Origin: Hyphomonas sp.
Lineage (GTDB): Bacteria; Pseudomonadota; Alphaproteobacteria; Caulobacterales; Hyphomonadaceae
DNA: 64,000 nt
Reading direction: 5' to 3'
NCBI GenBank assembly: GCA_016124495.1
Contig: WGNP01000015.1
Coordinates: forward strand, 1-64,000
This document shows, piece after piece, positions 1 to 8,294 of this stretch; position 1 is the stretch's first letter; each line of letters starts with the position of its first letter. The translations under genes were made by a program, and so were the position numbers. A model generated the notes under the pieces. That model was not told where the DNA came from. It worked only from the letters and a program-made list of their open reading frames with translations, and made no database searches.

Positions 1-187
1 GACAATTATAATATCGGGCAATTTTTGCTTAGCCGTTGCCCCACCTGCCCAGCCCGTGGTAATCCGAACTTACCACTCAGCGCGGCCGACTACCGGCCAT
101 CATAGTTGACGCTGACCGGTCACCGTAATCGTCGCGCTACACTCTCACCCGACCGGCCGTCAGCTCAACGCACGAGCGCCTTTTGAC

Positions 188-556
188 ATGGACATGAATG
201 AGATCGCCCTAGCCGCGGCCAAAACCGGCACGGCGTTGGAACTCAGCGCCGATCCGGCTCGGATGGACCTGATCGACGAACACTGCCGCATTGCTCACGC
301 GACCGGCGCAAAAGTCGCGATCAGTGCCGAAGCTTCAGAACCCAGCCATTTTGACCGGATCAGTCCTGGTGTGACGCAGGCTCGCCGCGGTTGGCTCGGG
401 CCGAAAGATGTCCTGAACACTTTGCCAGCAGCCGGCATCGAGGCCTGGCTCAGCGGCCAAAGCGCTGCAAGTTTCACCGACAAGGAGTGCAAAGCCCGCG
501 CCTTTGAACACCCCAGCGACGCTGAAAGGAGAGATCATGACAGAGCGCAAGTTTGA
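188..556 (+). pseudogene. C-terminal remnant of a PolX-type PHP domain protein
   Basis: The 122-residue frame matches from memory the last part of the PHP domain of bacterial family X DNA polymerases: an ALELSADPARMDL stretch (family usual ALEINANPxRLDL), then RRGWLGPKDVLNTLP, which is the family's closing signature. The polymerase and helix-hairpin-helix domains and the first metal-binding PHP motifs are missing. An in-frame TGA at 113-115 stops the frame upstream, and the preceding DNA does not encode the expected IIGHP segment, so this is a truncated remnant and not a gene cut by the window edge. The last 30 or so residues do not fit the family. It may still be translated. Confidence 0.6.
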
Positions 557-653
557 TACAATTTTAGACCCTTCTGTCAGCTATCGTATCATCAAACTTG
601 CCCCTGAATCTGCAACCCAAGATGTCGCGCTTGCCGATGCAACGGATCAATGA
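537..653 (+). CDS. 38-residue hypothetical ORF with a good ribosome binding site
   Basis: An ATG at 537 is preceded by AAAGGAGAG (526-534) and opens a 38-codon frame ending TGA at 651-653. It overlaps the end of the PolX remnant by about 20 bases. The product starts MTERKFDTILDP and has no signal peptide or motif that I recognise. It may be the start of a gene whose remainder was deleted together with the PolX body, or a leader for the downstream protease gene 99 bases away. Only the ribosome binding site argues that it is real. Confidence 0.3.
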   Translation: MTERKFDTILDPSVSYRIIKLAPESATQDVALADATDQ

Positions 654-751
654 GCGTCTGCTCGCAGTCTGAGACGAACCTGACGATTGATCGGGGTCAA
701 TCGGATCGCGCAGCCCGGGGCAAACATACACAAAAGGAGGAAACGCGAAAA

Positions 752-1519
752 ATGCGCTTCGCCGGTCAGACAAGCCGCTACCCGAGTTCTCTCTTGATCG
801 TCTGGTCGGCATTTTTTTGCGGTTTGCAGTCCTGCACCTACAACCCGCTCATTCAGAGAGAACAAATGGTCCTTGTGTCTGAAGCCGAGATGGAAGCACT
901 CGGTGCCACAAGTTGGTCAGACCATAAGCAAATAACGCCCCAAAGCGCAAACATAGCTCATCTGATTTGGGCCCGGCAGATAAGCGACCGCCTTCTGGTC
1001 GCCATGGGCGAGAACCCGGCTGATTGGGAGATCGCGGTCTTCGAAGACTCAACTATCAACGCGTTCGCCATGCCAGGCCGTAAAATTGGGTTGAATTCCG
1101 CCATGGTTGAACTCTGTCTTTCCGATGATGAACTTGCTTCGGTGATCGGCCATGAAATAGCCCATCTCGAGCTGCGCCACGCATCCGAACGCGTGAGCCA
1201 GGATCTTGCTGCGCGCGGGTTGACAGGTTTGGCAGGCTCGGGAGACGCAGGCGCAGCGCGCCTCTTTGGCATAGGCGCCACGCTTGGCGTCTTGTTACCC
1301 TATTCCCGACAGCACGAGTTCGAGGCCGACCGGCTCGCCCTCCACTACATGGCCGATGCCGGCTACGACCCCATGGCCGCGGCAGATCTGTGGTCCCGCA
1401 TGGCGGCGCAGGAAGACAGGGGGCGGACGCCTGTTTTCCTTTCCACCCATCCTGCGGACACCGAGCGTGTAGCCGCTATTCGCCGCGAGGCGAAACGATT
1501 GAAAGAGGCGGGCCCATGA
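752..1519 (+). CDS. M48-family metalloprotease, lipoprotein
   Basis: The 255-residue product is a predicted zinc-dependent endopeptidase of the M48 (LoiP/BepA/HtpX-like) family, expected to be anchored in the envelope and to degrade misfolded outer membrane proteins. A hydrophobic stretch at residues 12-24 is followed by a lipobox-like LQSC with Cys28. The HExxH zinc site is HEIAH at 134-138, and a downstream HEFEADRLA segment supplies the third ligand (ExxxD pattern). The start at 752 is chosen over an ATG at 650 because AAAGGAGG (733-740) lies 11 bases upstream and because it places the signal sequence at the N terminus. There is no TPR domain, so it resembles LoiP more than BepA. It stands alone, with decayed DNA on both sides. 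Confidence 0.87.
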   Translation: MRFAGQTSRYPSSLLIVWSAFFCGLQSCTYNPLIQREQMVLVSEAEMEALGATSWSDHKQITPQSANIAHLIWARQISDRLLVAMGENPADWEIAVFEDSTINAFAMPGRKIGLNSAMVELCLSDDELASVIGHEIAHLELRHASERVSQDLAARGLTGLAGSGDAGAARLFGIGATLGVLLPYSRQHEFEADRLALHYMADAGYDPMAAADLWSRMAAQEDRGRTPVFLSTHPADTERVAAIRREAKRLKEAGP

Positions 1520-2528
1520 GCGACGGCAATGTTTTGCACTCGATCCCGCAATAGATTGCGGAAAGACCTTTGCCGGCATACTCAGTTCAAGATTTTGTCT
1601 GTACAGGGAATGCTCTTGGCGACTGCTTACACAAAGCCCGCCCCGGCCTCGGCGATTGCTACATCACCCAGAGCCTGCATGCTGGTTCCGACCGGCTGGC
1701 CTTAGAATAGCTGATATGGCCCCAATTGATCGCTGGCGTCTTGAAACAAAGCGGCGCGGGCTGGGTAACTGCGCTTGTGCTGCTTATCCCTTATGCGCAT
1801 TGAGCACCACACGGGCTGTTGGCTTGGCGGCTGCGGAAGTAGTCCAAAAAGGCGCTGCTCTGAGCTCGGATCGGACACGCGCAGCAGGAGTGGCATCGAC
1901 TTAGCAAATCTCTGACGCAGTTGATGTTGCTGGGCGTGGGACCGGGCAAAAAGCAGCTTATCCAGCACAATCTGTTCAGGAAGGGGGCTTCATTCATTCG
2001 CACAAACGAATCCAACGTCTCGCCACTTCCTTCGATGGATAGTGTCCGCCGATTGCGTATATCAAGCGATGAACACCCAGATCGATGTCGCGGGCGAGAC
2101 GCTTTTTGAGCACCAACCCGGCCTCGCAAAGGCGGCGCCGTGCCTATAATGCTCAAAGTTCAAAGGGATGAAACTTAGAAGGAATTTTCTGTTTCCAGAT
2201 CTCATCATTGATTCAGAATACCCTAGGCATAAAGGTTTTGAGAACCAATACGAGTTCCAGCGGCGCGTTGAGAGCTCCGGCCACTGCGACTGCAATCTGA
2301 ACGCTGGCGTTCGATGGCTCCTACACCACTGTCTCCAGCCAACCGCCCTTGTCCTTGACGGCGTTGCCGAGCCGGCGCCCGACTTGTAAAGTTCGGTTGA
2401 TGCATGAACGCTAACGAGCGGGAGAATATGGGGCCAGACAAGTGTTCCGATGCACGCTTTGAGCGCGATCAAAGATCGCGCGGCTCGCTTGATGCAGACT
2501 GTCCACAGCTAGGTGCTTGGAGGCAGCA
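1520..2528. other. About 1 kb with no credible intact gene
   Basis: Open frames here are short and have no ribosome binding site or family match. On the minus strand, two pieces in different frames read like protein: about 2140-1994 (contains AIGGHYPSKEVARRW) and about 1968-1780 (contains RQRFAKSMPLLLRVSDPSSEQRLFGLL). They may be parts of one frameshifted gene that I cannot name. Nothing else, such as inverted repeats of an insertion sequence, was recognised. Confidence 0.5.
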
Positions 2529-3050
2529 ATGTTTCGGTTTTCCTACTTGATAGCAGCATTGACTTTTTGCCTGAGCGGTTGTGCGACTTCGACTCCCTAC
2601 GCCCCCATGGATGGGCGTTATGGTTATTCTGAGCAGCAGATCGAAGCGGATCGCTTCCGCGTGCTTTTCCACGGCAACAATTCCACCTCGCGCGAGACGG
2701 TTGAAGCCTTCCTGCTCTACAGAGCGGCAGAACTGACCCTCGAGAACGGGTTTGATTATTTTGTGGTAGTCGAACAGGACACCGATGTTAGCCGCTCCTA
2801 CACCTCGATGGGCAGGGAGCCCCTGCTCTATGGTCATTATCTCGTAGGGCACCGAAGGTTTCCGTATTACGCTTATGGGTACCGATGGGCCTATGATGTG
2901 GATGTGCGTGAGCAGCGCCAGTTTGAAGCTCATGCCTTCATCCGCCTTTTCAGGGGTGAGAAACCTGAAGGCGACATCCGCGCATTCGATGCCCGCGAGG
3001 TCATCCTGCACCTCAAATCGCGCGTGCTGCAAAGCCTGGCGGGCAACTGA
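2529..3050 (+). CDS. Small lipoprotein of the CC0125/CC1285 type
   Basis: A 173-residue protein with a short signal peptide and a lipobox, LSGC, near residues 17-20. The mature part contains a DGRYGYSEQQIEADRFRV segment and a GNxxTSRETVEAFLLYRAAELT segment, typical of a family of small alphaproteobacterial lipoproteins of unknown function found in Caulobacter-like genomes. Start ATG 2529 follows TTGGAGG; a TTG at 2517 is in frame but less likely. Its stop overlaps the next start in TGATG (3048-3052), so the two genes are probably translationally coupled and may form one envelope unit. Confidence 0.75.
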   Translation: MFRFSYLIAALTFCLSGCATSTPYAPMDGRYGYSEQQIEADRFRVLFHGNNSTSRETVEAFLLYRAAELTLENGFDYFVVVEQDTDVSRSYTSMGREPLLYGHYLVGHRRFPYYAYGYRWAYDVDVREQRQFEAHAFIRLFRGEKPEGDIRAFDAREVILHLKSRVLQSLAGN

Positions 3051-4243
3051 TGAGATTGCCGTGGAAACCAATCTGGCGATTCATAGTTCTCGCCCTTGCG
3101 ACTGCATCCTTGGTCATTGGGGCTGCCGCTACGCTCAGTATACAGACGCGATCCGGCGAATGGGTCGAAATCACAGGCGAACAGGACGACATGGTCTTTG
3201 CCGCTGGTGCTAATATCAAGCTCTCTCTAACCACACCTGATGATGTCTTTGCAGTCGGTGGCGACATTGAAGCCAGCGCCATAACCGCTGATCACCTCTC
3301 TCTGGCTGGTGGCGACGTGACGATGGACGGTCTTGTGGTGCACGACGTGGTGGCCCTTGGCGCAGACATTCTCATCACCAGCGGACAAATCGAAGACGAT
3401 CTGCTGGCGGCTGCTGCGGATTTGAGCCTTGGCAAGGCGCTTGGAATTGGCGGCTCTGCCATTGTCTCCGGCGCCGACCTGTCTATCGAGAGCCCAATCG
3501 GCGGCGAGCTTCGGGCTACTGGCGAAGCGGTTTCGATCAATTCTGCCATTGGCGGCGATATCTTGGTCAGGGCCAACCGGCTGCGCATTGGTCCAAACGC
3601 CCGGATCGATGGCGATTTGCGCCACCGCGCCCAGGAGATCACGATTGATGAGGCCGCCATGATTGCGGGCGAGATCATTGTCTTGCCTCCTCAAGCCGGC
3701 CCGCAGCTTGAACCGGCCATGCGTCGGGCTGCGGTCATGCTCTCACTGTTCGGAATTTTGCTGGTTTTCGGTCTGCTGGTGCTCGTTCTGGCTGCTGTTG
3801 CGGCCCTGCCAGCGATAATGAACCGGTCCCGGCGCATGTTGTCTGACAGGCCGCTGCCGGCCCTTGGCATTGGATTCCTGATCACCGTGATCGGGCCAGC
3901 CCTGATTGGTCTTCTGTTCGCGACGGTTTTTGGCATTCCCCTGGCCCTGTTGATCGCTGCTCTGTACGCTGCACTTGCCCCGCTCGCGATTGCTGGAGCC
4001 GCTTACTGGCTGGGTCTGCGAGTGCGGCAAGCCGTTGGCGCGGGCAAAATGCGTGATCCAACAGGACTTGGCGGACGTTTGGTTTGGACAGCGCTCGGCT
4101 CACTCGTGCTGATGGTTGCCGCGATTATCCCCATCCTCGGCGGGATCGCCTGGCTTCTAGCCCTGGTCATCGGACTTGGCGCGGTTGGGACTCAGATCTG
4201 GCTCGCGCTGTCCCGGGAAAGACCAGCGGCCATCTCCGAATGA
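3050..4243 (+). CDS. Membrane protein with bactofilin-like repeat domain (polymer-forming type)
   Basis: A 397-residue protein: an N-terminal membrane segment (about residues 10-28), an extracytoplasmic region of about 200 residues made of short repeats rich in GGD/GAD and hydrophobic-polar alternation (such as VFAVGGDIEASA and HLSLAGGDVTMDG), then hydrophobic segments from about 225 onward, probably four helices. The repeats look like the right-handed beta-helix of bactofilin-type polymer-forming proteins, and the architecture fits a family of uncharacterised membrane proteins with such a domain. Its start overlaps the preceding lipoprotein stop by one base. A role in envelope organisation is inference. 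Confidence 0.68.
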   Translation: MRLPWKPIWRFIVLALATASLVIGAAATLSIQTRSGEWVEITGEQDDMVFAAGANIKLSLTTPDDVFAVGGDIEASAITADHLSLAGGDVTMDGLVVHDVVALGADILITSGQIEDDLLAAAADLSLGKALGIGGSAIVSGADLSIESPIGGELRATGEAVSINSAIGGDILVRANRLRIGPNARIDGDLRHRAQEITIDEAAMIAGEIIVLPPQAGPQLEPAMRRAAVMLSLFGILLVFGLLVLVLAAVAALPAIMNRSRRMLSDRPLPALGIGFLITVIGPALIGLLFATVFGIPLALLIAALYAALAPLAIAGAAYWLGLRVRQAVGAGKMRDPTGLGGRLVWTALGSLVLMVAAIIPILGGIAWLLALVIGLGAVGTQIWLALSRERPAAISE

Positions 4244-4321
4244 AGCCTCGTCAATTTATGGCGACCAAGGCCATCAGCAAAACTACGTCCCGTGAATGCC
4301 GGGACAATAACGGAGACCGAT

Positions 4322-4531
4322 ATGCGACTTTCGACGGGAACCTTTGTGTTGATCCGTGACGCCGCGAAGGCCCTGCTCCTGGAAAACAAGGGAGATGCCC
4401 ATGCCCTTGATCTGCGCGTTGTTCAGGTACCCATCAACGACAATCCGAGAACCAGCCAACAAGGGAGCGATCGCCCTGGCCGATTCGAGACGCCAGATGG
4501 CGGCAGGGCTGCCGTCGAAGCGACCGACTAG
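4322..4531 (+). pseudogene. Truncated host-attachment protein (pfam10116-like)
   Basis: ATG 4322 follows a GGAGA and encodes about 69 residues that match the N-terminal part of the 'protein required for attachment to host cells' family: GTFVLIRDAAKALLLENKGDA, then QGSDRPGRFETPDGG. A stop (TAG at 4529-4531) comes exactly where the family continues with TDW, and the DNA after the stop has a TGG but no recognisable continuation in any frame. The gene is therefore cut to about half its usual length. The family was named for Agrobacterium attachment, but its biochemical role is not settled. Confidence 0.6.
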
Positions 4532-4697
4532 TGGTCTGCCTCCCAGGACGGCAGGCTGAGAGACCTGTTCATTTCTCGGGCGTGTCAATCCTGCATTGCG
4601 CTCTGCAGAAATGCTCACACTCGCCTCGCTGGTTACGATCTTGCCACGGCCCTCCTGTTCGAAGGGCATGGCGTGAGGCAGAGTCGTATATGCACTT

Positions 4698-4799
4698 TAA
4701 GTCATGTATTTTAGCTTTGATGACTTATTCTGCATATTTCTTGCCTTGATCATAATCCGTTAAATGATCTATCATACATTAAACTGAATAATTATGATC
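4698..4799 (+). promoter_or_regulatory. hipBA-1 promoter and operator region
   Basis: Three inverted repeats precede the antitoxin gene. Outermost is TAAGTCAT (4698-4705) with ATGACTTA (4720-4727). Next is GATCATAAT (4748-4756) with ATTATGATC (4791-4799), a perfect 9-base pair of arms. Inside it lies ATGAT-CT-ATCAT (4764-4775). A possible sigma-70 promoter is TTGATC (4746-4751), 18 bases, TATCAT (4770-4775), so the inner palindrome covers the -10 box. HipBA loci are classically autorepressed through such palindromes. Confidence 0.5.
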
Positions 4800-4810
4800 G
4801 AGAAGACATC

Positions 4811-5383
4811 ATGCGCTATGCATTGGAAGAAATGGGCGCCGCGCTCAAGGCTGCGCGCGAACGTCAGGGCTTCAGTCAGCGCGAATTGGCAGACGCCGCC
4901 GGGACAGACCAGGCGCGTATCTCGAAGATTGAGTCCGGGGACATCGACCTCAGGCTGTCGAGCCTTGTGAACCTGGCACGCACGCTCGGGCTTGAACTGG
5001 TCCTGGCTGACCGGCGCCACCTGCCGGCCGTTGAGGCCATCCTGAAGGAGCGCGCCAGCGACGCGGATCCCGGGCACAGATCCCGGGTCATCCGGCGTAT
5101 CCGGGAAAACCTGCAGAACCTGCAGCGCGCGCATCCGGACGATCGCCAGCTGAAACAGGCGATGAACGCCCTTGCCATCCTGAACATGGCGCGCCTCACT
5201 GAAGCGGAACTTGCCTTGCTCGAAGAGGCGAGCGGCCAACTAAGCGATGCAAAGCCAGAAGCCATGGACCAGCTGCGGCCGCGTCTCGAGACCCTGATCC
5301 GCCTGCGCAATGCGAAAGCACATGGCGCTCCCGACACGCCGGGACAGCAGCCTGCCTACACATTGGATGACGACGATGAATGA
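4811..5383 (+). CDS. XRE-family antitoxin/regulator, HipB-like with a long C-terminal extension
   Basis: The 190-residue product has a lambda-repressor-type helix-turn-helix at about residues 8-65 (QRELADAAGTDQARISKIESG). Classical HipB ends soon after, but this protein has about 120 further residues, mostly predicted helical and charged, ending in DDDDE. It lies directly before a hipA gene whose start overlaps its stop, the usual antitoxin-toxin arrangement. It should bind the palindromes upstream and neutralise the partner kinase. The extension is not one I recognise and could be a toxin-contact or dimerisation element. Confidence 0.75.
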   Translation: MRYALEEMGAALKAARERQGFSQRELADAAGTDQARISKIESGDIDLRLSSLVNLARTLGLELVLADRRHLPAVEAILKERASDADPGHRSRVIRRIRENLQNLQRAHPDDRQLKQAMNALAILNMARLTEAELALLEEASGQLSDAKPEAMDQLRPRLETLIRLRNAKAHGAPDTPGQQPAYTLDDDDE

Positions 5384-6605
5384 GGTCCGCGTTCTCGATG
5401 TGCGCCTTTACGGCAATGTGATTGGCAAGCTGACCCTCCAGCCCGGCGACCGGTCGATCTTTTCGTTTACCGAGGACTATATCGCAGATCCTGCGCGCCC
5501 GGCCCTGAGCCTCTCTTTCAAGGATCAGGCCGGCGGGCTGATTGAACAACTCAGGCCGACACAGACGAGCCTCGCGCCCTTCTTCTCGAACCTCCTGCCG
5601 GAGGGTCCGCTGCGCGACTACCTGGCAAGGCGCGCGGGCATCAAAGCGGTCCGTGAGTTCCACCTGCTCTGGGCGCTGGGCCAGGATCTGCCCGGCGCCG
5701 TGGATGTGGTCTCCCCGGACGCACTGAGCTGGCTTGAAGACGCTGATCTGGCAGGCCATGCGTCAGACCGGCCAGCAAGTTCCAGGGCGCTGCGCTTTTC
5801 CCTGGCCGGGGTGCAATTGAAATTCTCGGCCGTGAAGGCGGCGCGCGGCGGCCTGACCATTCCGGTCCATGGAACGGGCGGGGACTGGATCGCCAAACTG
5901 CCCTCGACAACCTATGCCCGCGTGCCGGAAAACGAATTCGCCATGATGCGCCTGGCAGGCCTCGTCGGCATCGACGTCCCCGAAATCGATCTCGTGGCGC
6001 AGGACGCGATTGAAGGCATTCCGCCCGAGCTGAACCGCATCGACGAACCTGTCTTCGCGATCCGGCGGTTCGACAGGACAGACGCCGGTGAGCGCATTCA
6101 TATCGAAGACTTCGCGCAGGTGTTCGGAACCATGCCGGCCAGCAAGTACGAGCGGGCGAGCTACCGGTCGATCGCGAAGGTCCTTGCCATAGAGACTGGC
6201 AATCAGGGCGTGGAAGAATTCATCCGGCGGCTAGTGTTCAATACGCTCATCGGCAATGCCGACATGCACCTGAAAAACTGGTCCCTGATCTACCGCGACC
6301 GGCGCACGGCCAGTCTTGCCCCGGCCTACGACTTCGTATCGACCGTTGTGCATATCAGTGATGAGTACGCAGCGCTCAAATATGCCAGGACCAGAAAGAT
6401 GGCAGAGCTTTCGCTGGACGAGCTTGCTTACCTATCCGCAAAAGCGGGATTGCCGGAGCCCCTCGTCCGGCGCGCGGCCACGGACACGGTAGAACGATTC
6501 CAATCAGCATGGCGCAATGAGAAAGGGCATCTGCCGCTCAGCCAGGACGCCGTGTCGAAGATCGACGCCCATATCGGGTCTCTCGCGATTTCTAAGATCG
6601 CATAG
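5376..6605 (+). CDS. hipA: HipA-family serine/threonine kinase toxin
   Basis: A 409-residue HipA-like kinase. The N-terminal subdomain carries SIFSFTEDYIADPARPALSL. The core has GVQLKFSA (ATP-site lobe), and the C-terminal lobe has FNTLIGNADMHLKNWS (residues about 288-303; the GNADMHxKN catalytic loop) followed by LAPAYDFVSTVVH (the metal-binding Asp). Known HipA proteins phosphorylate aminoacyl-tRNA synthetases and arrest growth; the target here is unknown. ATG 5376 overlaps the antitoxin stop (5381-5383); an ATG at 5367 is the alternative. All key residues that I can identify are present, so the toxin looks intact. Confidence 0.83.
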   Translation: MNEVRVLDVRLYGNVIGKLTLQPGDRSIFSFTEDYIADPARPALSLSFKDQAGGLIEQLRPTQTSLAPFFSNLLPEGPLRDYLARRAGIKAVREFHLLWALGQDLPGAVDVVSPDALSWLEDADLAGHASDRPASSRALRFSLAGVQLKFSAVKAARGGLTIPVHGTGGDWIAKLPSTTYARVPENEFAMMRLAGLVGIDVPEIDLVAQDAIEGIPPELNRIDEPVFAIRRFDRTDAGERIHIEDFAQVFGTMPASKYERASYRSIAKVLAIETGNQGVEEFIRRLVFNTLIGNADMHLKNWSLIYRDRRTASLAPAYDFVSTVVHISDEYAALKYARTRKMAELSLDELAYLSAKAGLPEPLVRRAATDTVERFQSAWRNEKGHLPLSQDAVSKIDAHIGSLAISKIA

Positions 6606-7043
6606 ACGAGCCCGGCATCAATCTTCTTCCCTGCGAAGCGGGGTGGCGAGGGAGCTATGTCGATGGATGGTGTTGCAGTCGGATGCGATTCAAGAAAACT
6701 CAAGGCATCTGTGTAAGGAGTTTGCAGTTCTGACTGAACAGGAAGCCGCCTGGATCGAAGCTCTGTATGCAGAGGGGTTCGGAAACTGATCCCAAAATGC
6801 CCCTGACAGACACACGAATCCCCGGCCTCAAACCTGACAACCGACCGAAGCGATACAGCAATGGTTACCGCCTTTACGTGGACCGCCCACGCGTGTCAGC
6901 CTGTTGTATCTGCCTGGCAGCAAGTCTGACCCGGAGGTTCTCCCAAGCTCTTGAACCTTTGGACTTGCTGATAGCGGTGAGCCGTTGTTTGGCAGAACGT
7001 CACCTTCGAGCTTGCGCCGCCGTGTGCACCATCAATTGATTTG
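6606..7043. other. Gene-poor stretch between hipA-1 and fic
   Basis: Apart from the integrase remnant at about 6797-6900, only a short frame ending at 6789 (with LTEQEAAWIEALYAEGF) looks protein-like, and it has no recognisable start or family. No promoter or terminator was recognised. This looks like recombination debris. Confidence 0.4.
6797..6904 (+). pseudogene. N-terminal remnant of a P4-type integrase (DUF4102 arm-binding domain)
   Basis: ATG 6797 opens a frame whose first 30 codons read MPLTDTRIPGLKPDNRPKRY and then SNGYRLYVDR. This matches the start of tyrosine recombinases of the P4 integrase type, which usually begin MPLTDTxIRxAKPxDKPYKLSDGxGLYL. After that the similarity ends, and the whole core-binding and catalytic domains are missing. 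It marks a former integrative element in this toxin-antitoxin region. There is no tRNA beside it, so no attachment site is evident. Confidence 0.5.
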
Positions 7044-8216
7044 TCAGAGCGGATCGGTCCCGACATCCAGCAGTGACAGATAGCGGCGATATACAAACAC
7101 CCGCCCCCGCGCCTTGCCTGTAATCTCTTCCACAATACCGAGTGCCTGCAAGCGATCGAGCGCTGCGGTCGCAGTGGGGAACGTTACGCCAGAAAGCTCG
7201 GCGGCCGTCCCGATCGTCAGGAGCGGACGCTTCTGAAGGATAACATGCAAAGCCTGCGCAGCCGGCGCCCCGCGTCCAAGCCCCGCGATCTTCGAAGCAT
7301 CTTCGGCGAAGATCGCAGAAATCGACCGCGCCGCTTCATGCGCCTGGCGGGCGACGTCCCGCACGCCGGTGAGGAAGAATTCGAGCCAGGTCTCCCATCG
7401 GCCGTGCTCGCGCACTTCCTGAAGCAGCGCGTAGTAAGTTGCCCGATGGGATTTCAGGTAGAGGCTGAGATAAAGGAGCGGCTCGTCGAGGATCCCCTGC
7501 TCGCAGAGATATAACGTGATGAGCAGGCGCCCGAGCCTGCCGTTGCCATCCAGGAACGGATGGATCGTTTCGAACTGCACATGCGCGAGGCCCGCCTTGA
7601 TGAGAGGCGGCAGGCCGGAGTCCGTCTCGTGAAGGAAGGCCTCAAGATTGCTCATGAGATCCAGCACATGCTGGGGCGGCGGTGGCACGAACAGCGCATT
7701 GCCCGGCCGTGTGCCGCCGATCCAGTTCTGCGACCGCGGGAACTCGCCTGGCTGCTTCGTGCTTCCCCTGCCCGACGACAGGAGAATGCCATGCAACTCC
7801 TTCAGCAGGCAGAGCGATAGCGGGAACCCTCCACGGATGCGGTCCAGACCATGCGTCAGGGCGCCAACATAGGTCGAGACCTCCTCGACATCGTCCAGCG
7901 GTACGCCGGGCGCGGCCTCATCTTCGTAGAGGAGCAGGTCCGATAGCGAAGACCGGGTCCCCTCGATCTGGGACGAGAGCAGCGCTTCCTTGCGCACATA
8001 CATGTAGAGGAAGAGCGATGTGTCGGGCGCCACGCTGCGAACGCCGTCCAGTCGCCCCAGCGCAAGCATCGCCTCGCTGGCGAGGACCGACAGGCCCGCC
8101 ATGTCGATCGGGAGCCGGGGCGGCAGGTCCGGCGGCAGGAAGGCGCGCACGGTTTCGCCGGTGACAGTGCTCGTCACCCACTTGCCTTTCCGGCCGGAGT
8201 CCTGCGAAGCTGCCAT
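7044..8216 (-). CDS. Fic family protein (AMPylase-type) with C-terminal winged helix
   Basis: A 390-residue Fic protein. Domain order: an N-terminal helical region with the autoinhibitory motif (S/T)xxxE(G/N) at 81-86 (SSQIEG, so class II, inhibition in cis), the Fic core with the complete catalytic motif HPFLDGNGRLGR at 219-230, and a C-terminal winged-helix-like domain (about 325-385, TAAELSGVTFPTATAALDRL). With an intact motif it should transfer AMP or another nucleotide moiety to a protein hydroxyl group. The start at 8216 is preceded by AAAGG; an in-frame TTG at 8240 is less likely. The palindromes immediately upstream and the DNA-binding domain suggest autoregulation. It lies between two hipBA loci. 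Confidence 0.85.
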   Translation of the reverse strand: MAASQDSGRKGKWVTSTVTGETVRAFLPPDLPPRLPIDMAGLSVLASEAMLALGRLDGVRSVAPDTSLFLYMYVRKEALLSSQIEGTRSSLSDLLLYEDEAAPGVPLDDVEEVSTYVGALTHGLDRIRGGFPLSLCLLKELHGILLSSGRGSTKQPGEFPRSQNWIGGTRPGNALFVPPPPQHVLDLMSNLEAFLHETDSGLPPLIKAGLAHVQFETIHPFLDGNGRLGRLLITLYLCEQGILDEPLLYLSLYLKSHRATYYALLQEVREHGRWETWLEFFLTGVRDVARQAHEAARSISAIFAEDASKIAGLGRGAPAAQALHVILQKRPLLTIGTAAELSGVTFPTATAALDRLQALGIVEEITGKARGRVFVYRRYLSLLDVGTDPL

Positions 8217-8222
8217 GGTACA

Positions 8223-8294
8223 TCCTTTAATAGCGCCCAATCGTTATTAAAGGATAACTCTGTAAACCTTAATAGTCACCCGGGCAATTAAAGG
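8223..8294 (-). promoter_or_regulatory. Tandem inverted repeats upstream of fic (putative operators)
   Basis: A perfect pair of arms, TCCTTTAATA (8223-8232) and TATTAAAGGA (8245-8254), is separated by 12 bases. A second, degenerate copy with the same 12-base spacer follows: CCTTAATA (8267-8274) and ATTAAAGG (8287-8294). The first copy overlaps the ribosome binding site of fic. Two similar sites of equal geometry next to a gene encoding a winged helix are best explained as operators for that protein. Confidence 0.55.
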
